Assembly: GCA_963811605.1 (NCBI GenBank)
Contig: CAWESA010000013.1
Location: forward strand, 248,001-312,000
DNA: 64,000 nucleotides
Source: CAVQLX01 sp963811605
GTDB lineage: Bacteria > Desulfobacterota > Binatia > DP-6
Direction of reading: 5' to 3'
Shown: positions 23,252 through 30,229 of the stretch, piece by piece
How the letters are laid out: every line of letters starts with the position of its first letter
Numbering within the stretch: the first letter of the stretch is position 1
Notes under the pieces: generated by a model
Database searches by the model: none
What the model was told of the DNA's origin: nothing
The model's input: the letters and a program-made list of their open reading frames with translations, nothing else
Position numbers and translations under genes: made by a program

Positions 23252-24245
23252 TCTCGCCGGGCCGCTGGCCGCGAGCGTGCGCGCCCGGCTCGGGGCGGAC
23301 GTCGTCGTGGAAGGCCTGACGCGTCTGCCCGGCGGCGCGTCGCGCGAGATCTGGCTGTTCACGGCGCGGCACCCCGACGGGCGCGCGGAGCCGCTCGTGC
23401 TGCGGCGCGATCCGCCCGGCCACGTGATCGAATCGAGCCGCGCCGGCGAGTTCGCGCTGCTCGAGGCGGCAGCGGCGGCCGGGGTCCCGGTGCCGCGCGT
23501 GCGCTGGTGCGCAGGGGCATCGGATGGTCTCGGCTCGGCGTTCGTGATGGACTTCGTCGCCGGGGAGACGATCGCGCGCAGGCTCCTGCGCGACGACGAG
23601 TTCGGCACCGCGCGGGCGATCCTGCCGGACCAGCTGGCCGCGGCGCTGGCGCGGATCCACGCCATGCCGCTCGAGCAACCCGCCTGCGCGCCGCTCGGCC
23701 GACCCGATGCCGCCACGACGCCCGCCGCCGCGGAGCTCGGGCGGTACGACGGCATCTACCGCGCCATCGCACCCGACCCGCACCCGGCCTTCGAGCTGGC
23801 GTTCCGCTGGCTCGGCGCGCGCGTTCCCGAGCCGCACCGGCTGGCGGTCGTCCACGGCGACTACCGCGTCGGCAACGTCATCGTCGGCCCGGAGGGGCTG
23901 CGCGCCGTGATCGACTGGGAGCTCACCCACGTCGGCGACCCGCTGGAGGATGTCGGCTGGCTCTGCGTGCGCTCGTGGCGCTTCGGCGCCGCGCCTCCCG
24001 TGGGCGGTCTCTGCGACCGGGAGCGCTTCTTCGCGGCCTACGAGCGCGCCGGCGGCGATCCGGTGGACCCCGGGGTGGTACGGTGGTGGGAGGTGTTCGG
24101 CAATCTCAAGTGGGGCATCATCACGATCATGCAGGCGCAGACCTTCCTGGGCGGGGTCAAGAACGTGGAGCTCGCCAGCCTCGGCCGTCGCACCTGCGAG
24201 ACCGAGCTGGAGCTGCTCGAGCTCCTGGACGCCGCCGCGGGCTGA
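23202..24245 (+). CDS. aminoglycoside phosphotransferase-like (ACAD10-type) kinase
   Basis: A 347-residue APH-fold protein. Seen: the N-lobe ending ALVLRRDPPGHVIESSRAGE-like Lys/Arg region, FVMDFVAGETIARRLL, catalytic loop VVHGDYRVGNVIV, and metal-binding VIDWELTHVGDPLEDVGWL. Such proteins resemble the kinase part of ACAD10/11, which phosphorylates 4-hydroxy-acyl-CoAs, and are not antibiotic-resistance enzymes. GTG 23202 overlaps the previous gene by 50 bases; GTG 23277 is a shorter alternative. The DUF6285 gene follows after 3 bases. Confidence 0.87.
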   Translation: MGASATAGRSSSITSTDLAGPLAASVRARLGADVVVEGLTRLPGGASREIWLFTARHPDGRAEPLVLRRDPPGHVIESSRAGEFALLEAAAAAGVPVPRVRWCAGASDGLGSAFVMDFVAGETIARRLLRDDEFGTARAILPDQLAAALARIHAMPLEQPACAPLGRPDAATTPAAAELGRYDGIYRAIAPDPHPAFELAFRWLGARVPEPHRLAVVHGDYRVGNVIVGPEGLRAVIDWELTHVGDPLEDVGWLCVRSWRFGAAPPVGGLCDRERFFAAYERAGGDPVDPGVVRWWEVFGNLKWGIITIMQAQTFLGGVKNVELASLGRRTCETELELLELLDAAAG

Positions 24246-24248
24246 ACC

Positions 24249-24644
24249 ATGCAGGATCGGCCGACCGCGCTCGAGCTGCTGGCTGCCGTGCGTGGCTTTC
24301 TCGAAGAGGACCTGGTGCCCACGCTCGACGGGCGGCGGCGCTTTCATGCCCTGGTCGCAGCCAACGTCCTGGCTGTGGTCGAGCGCGAGCTGGCCGGCGA
24401 GGAGGAACAGCTCGGCCGCCAGTGGGATCGGCTGGTGGCGTTGCTGCGGCGCGACGTCGCGGAGCGGCCGGAGGGCGTGCAGGCGCTGCGCGGCGCGGTG
24501 CGCGACCTGGAGACGCAGCTCGCCGAACGCATCCGCGCCGGCGATGCGGACGGCGGCGAATGGGCGTCCCGGGCCGTGGCACACGTGCGCGCCACGGTCC
24601 TCGAGAAGCTCGCCGTCGCCAACCCGAAGCTCCTGCGCGCCTAG
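24249..24644 (+). CDS. DUF6285 family protein
   Basis: A 131-residue helical protein: RPTALELLAAVRGFLEEDLVPTLDGRRRFHALVAANVLAVVEREL, then a charged second half. This matches DUF6285 proteins that accompany APH-like kinases and acyl-CoA dehydrogenases. The function is unknown; an accessory or regulatory subunit for the upstream kinase-like protein is a reasonable guess from linkage. It ends 26 bases from the convergent sigma-factor gene. Confidence 0.78.
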   Translation: MQDRPTALELLAAVRGFLEEDLVPTLDGRRRFHALVAANVLAVVERELAGEEEQLGRQWDRLVALLRRDVAERPEGVQALRGAVRDLETQLAERIRAGDADGGEWASRAVAHVRATVLEKLAVANPKLLRA

Positions 24645-24670
24645 CTAGCGCGCGACCGGGGGGCGTCGCC

Positions 24671-26080
24671 TCAGTCGCCGAGACCGCTCAGCAGATGCGC
24701 GCGGCTGCGATGCCGCAGCTTGCGCAGGGCCTCGGCCTCGATCTGGCGAATGCGCTCGCGCGTCACGGAGAAGTGGGCGCCGACCTCTTCCAGGGTGAGA
24801 TCCTTGCGCTCGCCGATACCGAACCGCATGCGGAGCACGCTCGCCTCGCGCGGCGTCAGGGAGTTGAGGGCGCGCAGGAGGGCGCGGTGTACGCTGCTGG
24901 CGGTCGACACCTCGGCGGGGCCGGCAGCGGTCTCGTCCTCGATGACCTCGGCCAACGTGCGGGCGCCATCGCCGCCGCCGATCGGCTCGTCGAGCGACAG
25001 CGGTTCGTGCCCGACGCCCAGGAGCCACTGCACCTCCGCCGGCTGCAGGCCGGAACGCTCGCTGAGCTCCTCGGGCGAGGGGTCGCGGCCGAGCTGCTGC
25101 CCGAGGGCGCGCGCCAGCTGCGTCACGTTGCCGAGGATCTCGGTCATGTAGACCGGGACCCGGATGGTGCGTGCCTGATCCGCGAGCGCGCGCGTGATGG
25201 CCTGGCGGATCCACCACGTCGCGTAGGTGGAGAAGCGGTGCCCGCGGCGCCAATCGAACTTGCCGACGGCGCGCATGAGCCCGATGTTGCCCTCCTGGAT
25301 CAGGTCGAGGAGCTGGAGGCCGAGATGCACGTAGCGACGGGCCACCCATACCACGAGGCGGAGGTTGGCCTCGACGAGCTCCTGCCGCGCGGCATGTGAG
25401 CGGCGCTCGGCGTCGTGCATCCGATCGAGCAGCCGGCCCAGCGCCGCGCGGGTCAGGCCGCATTCGCGCTCGAGGGCCCGCGGTGCGGTGCCGGTCTGGC
25501 GAACGCCGAGCTCCATCCGCTGCGCCGTGCGCTCGAGCTCCCCGGCCAGCTCGTCGACCCGCTCGTCGGCGATGCCGAGGTCGAGGACCGCCTTGACGAT
25601 CGCCGGGCGCTCGCCCTTCGAGCGACCGGCCACCGCCGCGCGGCGCGCGAGACCCCGGATCCGGGCGATATGGCGCAGCAACCGCCGGCGCGCGAGCTCC
25701 CTGTCCGTCTCGGTCTCCTCCTCGCCGCGCTCGACGAGGATGTCGCCGATCTCGATGGCTCCCTCCCGCAATGCGGCCGGCAGGGAGAGAATCCAGCGCA
25801 TGCCGACGGGCGAGCAGAGCACGGCCGCGATGCGCTCGCGTCGTCCATCATCGATCCGGCGCGCGATGGAGATCTCCTCCTCGCGGTCGAGCAGGCGCGA
25901 GCGGGCCGCCTGGCGAAGATAGAGTCGCACCGGGTCGAGCGACTCGGCGCGCTCGCGCTTCCCGTCGTCGAGCGGCGCCGGGCGCCGTTCGCCGAGATCG
26001 ACGGACCCGATGGATTCCACCTCGAGCGTGAACTCGCGCTCGGGAAGCTCGCGCGCGAGGCCGTTTCCGTCGTCCGCCAT
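24671..26080 (-). CDS. RpoD/SigA-family sigma-70 factor
   Basis: A 469-residue sigma factor with region 1.2 (DPVRLYLRQAARSRLLDREEEISIARRID), a non-conserved insert, regions 2.1-2.4 (NLRLVVWVARRYVHLGLQLLDLIQEGNIGLM, FSTYATWWIRQAITRAL), region 3 and region 4.2 (LTLEEVGAHFSVTRERIRQIEAEALRKLRH). It lacks the long acidic region 1.1 and is shorter than most proteobacterial RpoD, so it may be a second, non-essential group 2 factor. ATG 26080 is used; a TTG at 26101 is in frame and sits in the loop of a perfect inverted repeat. It lies co-directionally downstream of the histidine kinase and response regulator. Confidence 0.9.
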   Translation of the reverse strand: MADDGNGLARELPEREFTLEVESIGSVDLGERRPAPLDDGKRERAESLDPVRLYLRQAARSRLLDREEEISIARRIDDGRRERIAAVLCSPVGMRWILSLPAALREGAIEIGDILVERGEEETETDRELARRRLLRHIARIRGLARRAAVAGRSKGERPAIVKAVLDLGIADERVDELAGELERTAQRMELGVRQTGTAPRALERECGLTRAALGRLLDRMHDAERRSHAARQELVEANLRLVVWVARRYVHLGLQLLDLIQEGNIGLMRAVGKFDWRRGHRFSTYATWWIRQAITRALADQARTIRVPVYMTEILGNVTQLARALGQQLGRDPSPEELSERSGLQPAEVQWLLGVGHEPLSLDEPIGGGDGARTLAEVIEDETAAGPAEVSTASSVHRALLRALNSLTPREASVLRMRFGIGERKDLTLEEVGAHFSVTRERIRQIEAEALRKLRHRSRAHLLSGLGD

Positions 26081-26086
26081 TGCCGG

Positions 26087-26114
26087 GCTGTCGTGATCCA
26101 ACTCTCACGACAGC
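26087..26114. promoter_or_regulatory. perfect 10-bp inverted repeat at the sigma-factor start
   Basis: GCTGTCGTGA (26087-26096) and TCACGACAGC (26105-26114) are exact reverse complements separated by 8 bases. The element begins 6 bases upstream of ATG 26080 (minus strand), and the alternative TTG start and a GAGAG Shine-Dalgarno-like sequence lie within it. It could be a repressor operator or an RNA hairpin limiting translation. A 10-bp palindrome, CGCAATTGCG, lies just upstream at 26124-26133. Confidence 0.7.
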
Positions 26115-26149
26115 CGAATACCCCGCAATTGCGATGATTCCGGATGTGA

Positions 26150-26773
26150 CTAGGGGTTTTCCCTGATCGCATTTGCGAGGATCGCGACCCGGATGAGCTC
26201 CGCCAGGGAGTCTACGGCCATCTTCGACATGACGTGTGCGCGGTGGACCTCGACGGTTTTCGGGCTCAGCCCGAGATCGGCGGCGATCTCCTTGTTCGCC
26301 TTGCCGGCGACGACGAGCGACAGCACCTCGCGCTCGCGCGCCGTGAGCGCTTCGAGGCGCCGGCACGCTTCCTCGCGGCGCAGGCGGATCTCACGCTCCT
26401 GGCGATCGATCTCGAGCGCTTGACGGACGCGGTCGAGCAGCAGCTGATCGCTGAACGGCTTCTCGATGAAGTCGACGGCGCCGGCCTTGACGGCGCGCAC
26501 CGCCATCGGGACCTCGGCGTGGCCCGTGACGACGATGGTGGGCAGACCGGCCCCGCGCCGCACCAGCTCCGCCTGCAGGTCGAGCCCGCTCATGCCGGGC
26601 ATGCGGACGTCGAGGACGAGGCATCCCGGCTGAGACGGCTCGTATTCGCGCAGGAAGTCGGCGGCGGTCGGATAGGTGCGCACGGTGAGCCCGACCGATT
26701 CGAGCAGCCACCGCAATGAATCGCGCATGGCCCGGTCGTCGTCGACGACGAAGACGGTCTGCTCAGGCGGCAT
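26150..26773 (-). CDS. FixJ/NarL-type response regulator
   Basis: A 207-residue regulator. The receiver domain (residues 5-120) has VVDDDRAMRD, the phospho-acceptor Asp55 in LVLDVRMPGMSG, the TGHAEVPMAVRAVKAGAVDF segment typical of FixJ, and EKPF with the conserved Lys. A LuxR-type HTH (about 140-200) has LTAREREVLSLVVAGKANKEIAADLGLSPKTVEVHR. ATG 26773 overlaps the kinase 3' end by 11 bases, so the two are a coupled pair. Confidence 0.94.
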   Translation of the reverse strand: MPPEQTVFVVDDDRAMRDSLRWLLESVGLTVRTYPTAADFLREYEPSQPGCLVLDVRMPGMSGLDLQAELVRRGAGLPTIVVTGHAEVPMAVRAVKAGAVDFIEKPFSDQLLLDRVRQALEIDRQEREIRLRREEACRRLEALTAREREVLSLVVAGKANKEIAADLGLSPKTVEVHRAHVMSKMAVDSLAELIRVAILANAIRENP

Positions 26774-28073
26774 GACGGTTCCCGCGCGCCGCCGGCAGAA
26801 GGACATGGAACGCCGCCCCGCGCGGCGCGCTCGGCGCGACCCAGAGCTGTCCGCCATGCCCCTCGATGATGGACCGGCTGATCGGCAGCCCGAGCCCGAG
26901 GCCCTCCTCCTTCGTGGTGAAGAACGGCTCGAACAGTCGCGGCGCCGTCGCCGGCGGCACACCGCTGCCCGTGTCGCGCACGATCAGCTCGATGGCGCCG
27001 TCGGTGCGCGAGTCGGTCTCGATGGACAGCTCACGTGCGAGCCCGACACCGTCTTCCATCGCCTCGAAGCCGTTCCGCACCAGGTTGAGGATCACCTGCT
27101 CGAGCTGGATGGCGTCCACCTCCACCTCGAGCGGCGCGCGGGCGAGTGACAGCCGCAACGTGATGCCCAGCTCGCGCGCTTCGACCTCGGCGAAGTGGAT
27201 CGCTTCGCGCACCAGCGCGTTCAGGTCGGCGCGCGCCCGCGTCGCCTCGCTGCCGCGAACGAAATCCCGGATGCGGCGCAGGATCTCGCCCGCACGCAGC
27301 GCCTCGTCGGCGATCGAGTCCACCGCCGCGAGCAGCTGCGTCGGATCGCCTTCGCCGGCGCGGATGTCGCGCGCGCTCCGGCTGGCACGGGCAACGATGG
27401 CGGACAGCGGATGGTCGATCTCGTGCGCCAGGCCGGCGGCCATCCCGCCGAGGGTGCTCAGCCGCGACGCGTGGGCGATGCCGGCCTGATGCTGGCGCGC
27501 GCGCAGCTCCTCCTCGGCCGACTCCGCTCGCCGGCGCTCACGCTGGTAGCGCGCCGCCGCGTATGCGGCGTAGACCGACACGCCAGACGCCACGGCGAGC
27601 GCGACGGGCAGCGACCCGTCGGGCGACGGACCGTGGACCGCCGAGAGGTTCCAGAGGATGCTGCCGACCACCACGACCTGCACCGCGAGCTGCGGTCCCA
27701 TGCCCCATGGCAGCAGCGTGGACGTGCCCATGCTCAGCACGACCAGCAGCACGGGTGTCGTGCCGGCGTCGTCGGTGATGATGCCCGACATGGCCGTCGT
27801 CACGGAGAAGACGGTGACCGCGGCCAGCGCGGCCCCGACGACGGTCCACCACGTCGTCGCGCGCCGCAGGACCTGGAACAGCGCGATCGCCACCGCGACC
27901 TGGAAGGCCTTGATGGCGTACAGGGGTGCGAGCACCGCCCGGTTGACGAACGGATCGACCAGCGCGAACAGCGAGATCGAGGTGAGGCACAGCCAGAGTC
28001 CGACCCGCGTCCGCTGCGCGAGGAGGGCGATGGATTCGGGGGAGCGGTGCGATACGCCGGAGACCGTGGACAT
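26763..28073 (-). CDS. membrane sensor histidine kinase
   Basis: A 436-residue kinase. Five or six hydrophobic segments (residues about 25-175) form the sensor without a large periplasmic loop. A short coiled linker leads to the H box GLAHEIDHPLSAI with His217, the N box (LEQVILNLVRNGFEAM), G1 (DTGSGVP) and G2 (GLGLGLPIS). The H box reads HEIDHPL where FixL/DctB-like kinases usually have HE(L/I)NQPL. It pairs with the FixJ-like regulator that overlaps it. The membrane sensor suggests a lipid-soluble or membrane-state signal, such as quinone redox, but this is inference. Confidence 0.92.
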   Translation of the reverse strand: MSTVSGVSHRSPESIALLAQRTRVGLWLCLTSISLFALVDPFVNRAVLAPLYAIKAFQVAVAIALFQVLRRATTWWTVVGAALAAVTVFSVTTAMSGIITDDAGTTPVLLVVLSMGTSTLLPWGMGPQLAVQVVVVGSILWNLSAVHGPSPDGSLPVALAVASGVSVYAAYAAARYQRERRRAESAEEELRARQHQAGIAHASRLSTLGGMAAGLAHEIDHPLSAIVARASRSARDIRAGEGDPTQLLAAVDSIADEALRAGEILRRIRDFVRGSEATRARADLNALVREAIHFAEVEARELGITLRLSLARAPLEVEVDAIQLEQVILNLVRNGFEAMEDGVGLARELSIETDSRTDGAIELIVRDTGSGVPPATAPRLFEPFFTTKEEGLGLGLPISRSIIEGHGGQLWVAPSAPRGAAFHVLLPAARGNRHAA

Positions 28074-28088
28074 GGCGGCGGCGGGGTA

Positions 28089-28118
28089 GGACTAGCGCGA
28101 CCCTCCGCCCCGTGGCAA
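28089..28118 (-). promoter_or_regulatory. candidate promoter of the two-component operon
   Basis: On the minus strand TTGCCA (28113-28118), 18 bases, TAGTCC (28089-28094). The kinase ATG at 28073 would have a leader of about 9 bases and there is no Shine-Dalgarno sequence. Confidence 0.4.
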
Positions 28119-28131
28119 CGCCTTTCGGCGC

Positions 28132-28821
28132 CTAGCGTTGCGTCTCCAGGAGCACCGTCCGGATGTCGTTCACAATCAGCTGGGGATGGAGGAATCCCGT
28201 ACTGTATACGTTCCGCACGCGGTGCCGCGGATCGACCAGGAAGACCTTGAGGACATGCCGGTAGAGACCGGTCCACCGGCCGTCGTCGAAGCGCAACCGC
28301 GCGACCGGCTGGCCGAAATCGGCCAGCAGCGGAGCCAGCGCCGCCTCGTCCCGCGTCGTGGCAAACGCCCAGTCCGTACGCGGCTCATGGAGCGCTCGCG
28401 TCGATGCCAGACGGGCAGGCGTATCCCGCTCGGGGTCGAAGCTGATGGTCACGAGCCGGACGTGCCGCCGCAGCGCGGGGTCGCCCGCCACCACCCCGTC
28501 GAGGCCGTGCAGCACGGCGTTGCTCACCGGGCAGCCGGTCGCCTCGGCGCACGTCGTGTAGACGAACGCCACCACCGCGATGCGATCGCGCATCAACGCG
28601 TACAGGCTGGTCGGGCGCCCGTCGCTGCCGACGAGCGGATGGTCCGCCACGTCGTCGATGGGTGGCAACGCGTAGGTGCCCGGCTCGGGCGGCGCATACT
28701 CGGGCGTGAAGCGCCCGACGCCGTAGACGTACGCGAGATCCTCGGGCTTGACCGCGCGTTCGTCCGCCGCGACGCTCGCCGCCAGCGCGAGCAGCACCAG
28801 CGCTGCCCTCGCGACCGTCAA
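28132..28821 (-). CDS. SCO1/SenC-family copper/thiol protein
   Basis: A 229-residue exported protein with an N-terminal signal sequence (AALVLLALAASVAADE). The thioredoxin-like SCO domain has AFVYTTCAEATGCPVSNAVLHG, in which the two copper/thiol cysteines are spaced C-x5-C rather than the classical C-x3-C, plus VTISFDPERDTPARL and a distal His in YRHVLKVFLVDP. The start is TTG at 28821, overlapping the methanethiol oxidase stop by 4 bases (TTGA). SCO-type proteins next to methanethiol oxidase are thought to supply copper to that enzyme. Confidence 0.87.
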   Translation of the reverse strand: MTVARAALVLLALAASVAADERAVKPEDLAYVYGVGRFTPEYAPPEPGTYALPPIDDVADHPLVGSDGRPTSLYALMRDRIAVVAFVYTTCAEATGCPVSNAVLHGLDGVVAGDPALRRHVRLVTISFDPERDTPARLASTRALHEPRTDWAFATTRDEAALAPLLADFGQPVARLRFDDGRWTGLYRHVLKVFLVDPRHRVRNVYSTGFLHPQLIVNDIRTVLLETQR

Positions 28822-30125
28822 CGCGCCGCGACCCGTGCTTCGGCCGCCGAGTAGATCTGATTCTTGTAGAAGCGATCCTGGCCGAAGCGCATGAGGTGCG
28901 GGCGGCCGAGCTTCTCGGCCAGGAAGTCGACCGAGAACAGCGGCGTGAACCCCTTGCCGTCCCACGTGTAGGCCTTCAGGAACTGCTCCCCGTCGTCGCC
29001 CTTCTTGTCCCAGCTGGCGAGCAGCGACGAGGTCACGTAGATGCGCTCGCCGTCCCACGTCTCCGACACCATGTTTGCCTGCTTGCCGATCACCTCCGCC
29101 GCCACCTGCTTCGGGTGCTCGGGGTCGGACACGTCGAAGACGTGCAGCGTGCCGTCCATGAAGGTGGTGACGAAGAGCCAGCGGTCGTCGGCCGAGAGCG
29201 AGATGTCGACGGGGAGCGGCGTCTTGGTCGGGTCGCCGATGTCGGCGACGGGCTTGGCCGTGAACGTGCCGTCGGGCTGATGGGCGATGAGCCAGAGCTT
29301 CGAGGTGAGGGCCGTGCTGGTGAACGCGTAGTTGTGGCGCGGCTGCAACGCCCAGCGGATCTCGAGCGGCGCGCCCGGCACCTCGAGCGTCTGGATGGGC
29401 TTGCGGGCGTGGAAGTCCCACACCACCATCGTGTTGCCGAAGTGCTTCATGGCCTCGGCGTTTCCGAGCAGCGTGCCGAGGTCCATCATGTAGTTGGTGT
29501 GGCCGGTGAAGGACGACGTGAGCATGCGGTTGAGGCGCGGCTGCACCCGGACGTCGTAGCCGTACTCCGCGCCCTCGGGCAGCCAGATGGTCTGGATGTA
29601 CTTGCCGTCGTTGTTGTACTCGACCAGCGCGGTACGACCCCCCCGGTCCTGCGCGTTGGAGAGGGCGGCGATGAGGATGCGGCCGGGGAGGGCGAAGAAG
29701 GTGTGCGGCCCGACGACGCCGCCCGAGTCCTTGACGAACGTGTCGATCGTCTTCACGAGCTTCGGCTTCGACGGATCGGTGGCCACGTCGAAGACCCAGA
29801 TCTTGCTGTCGTCGAGTCCTCCCGCCCAGAGATAGCGGCGGTCGTCGCTGAAGCCCGCGTGGTGCGCCTCGTGCCGGCCACCGACCGAGGTCGACGACAC
29901 GACCTTGCCGTAGGTCGGGGTGCCCGGCGTCGCGCCGATCGTCACCAGCTTGTCGGAGCCGTCGCCGAGGCCGTCGACGCCGAGCGTCCAGACGTACACG
30001 TAGTCCTCCTGGCCGGTGATCTTCGGCAGATAGGGCGACATGCAGGTCTCGTCGGCCCGGGCGGCGCACGCCGCGAGCACGACCGCGAGCACCGTGAGGA
30101 GCGATGCAGCAGGCCGTCGAGTCAT
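28818..30125 (-). CDS. mtoX: methanethiol oxidase / selenium-binding protein 56 family
   Basis: A 435-residue periplasmic beta-propeller of the SBP56 family; bacterial members with a signal peptide and a SCO1 partner are methanethiol oxidases, converting CH3SH to formaldehyde, sulfide and H2O2 with copper. The signal peptide ends AACAARA-DET. Family elements include WTLGVDGLGDGSDKLVTI, GRHEAHHAGFSDDRRYLWAGGL, LTSSFTGHTNYMMDLGTL and DISLSADDRWLFVTTFMDGTLHVFDVSDP. A GGAGGTGA ribosome-binding site precedes ATG 30125. The MauG-like gene found in some mto operons is absent here. Confidence 0.9.
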   Translation of the reverse strand: MTRRPAASLLTVLAVVLAACAARADETCMSPYLPKITGQEDYVYVWTLGVDGLGDGSDKLVTIGATPGTPTYGKVVSSTSVGGRHEAHHAGFSDDRRYLWAGGLDDSKIWVFDVATDPSKPKLVKTIDTFVKDSGGVVGPHTFFALPGRILIAALSNAQDRGGRTALVEYNNDGKYIQTIWLPEGAEYGYDVRVQPRLNRMLTSSFTGHTNYMMDLGTLLGNAEAMKHFGNTMVVWDFHARKPIQTLEVPGAPLEIRWALQPRHNYAFTSTALTSKLWLIAHQPDGTFTAKPVADIGDPTKTPLPVDISLSADDRWLFVTTFMDGTLHVFDVSDPEHPKQVAAEVIGKQANMVSETWDGERIYVTSSLLASWDKKGDDGEQFLKAYTWDGKGFTPLFSVDFLAEKLGRPHLMRFGQDRFYKNQIYSAAEARVAAR

Positions 30126-30146
30126 GGGGGTCACCTCCGTCCGCCC

Positions 30147-30176
30147 TCCATACGGGGCTTGCGCCGGGCGGTGCAA
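30147..30176 (-). promoter_or_regulatory. candidate promoter of the methanethiol oxidase operon
   Basis: On the minus strand TTGCAC (30171-30176), 18 bases, TATGGA (30147-30152), followed by a leader with a strong ribosome-binding site. The -35 hexamer lies in the loop of the inverted repeat at 30161-30186. Confidence 0.5.
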
Positions 30177-30186
30177 TGCCCGGCGC
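30161..30186. promoter_or_regulatory. perfect 9-bp inverted repeat over the mtoX -35 region
   Basis: GCGCCGGGC (30161-30169) and GCCCGGCGC (30178-30186) pair exactly around 8 bases that contain the proposed -35. There is no T-run on either side, so an operator or attenuating hairpin is more likely than an intrinsic terminator for the upstream transporter gene. Confidence 0.6.
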
Positions 30187-30229
30187 TCGCCGCGGGCCGC
30201 GCCACCGGAAGCGTCGATCGACCGGGTGA

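Noticed and set aside
23202..24245. Aminoglycoside resistance gene
   Set aside because: The phosphotransferase fold is shared, but the sequence and the DUF6285 neighbour place it with ACAD10-type enzymes.
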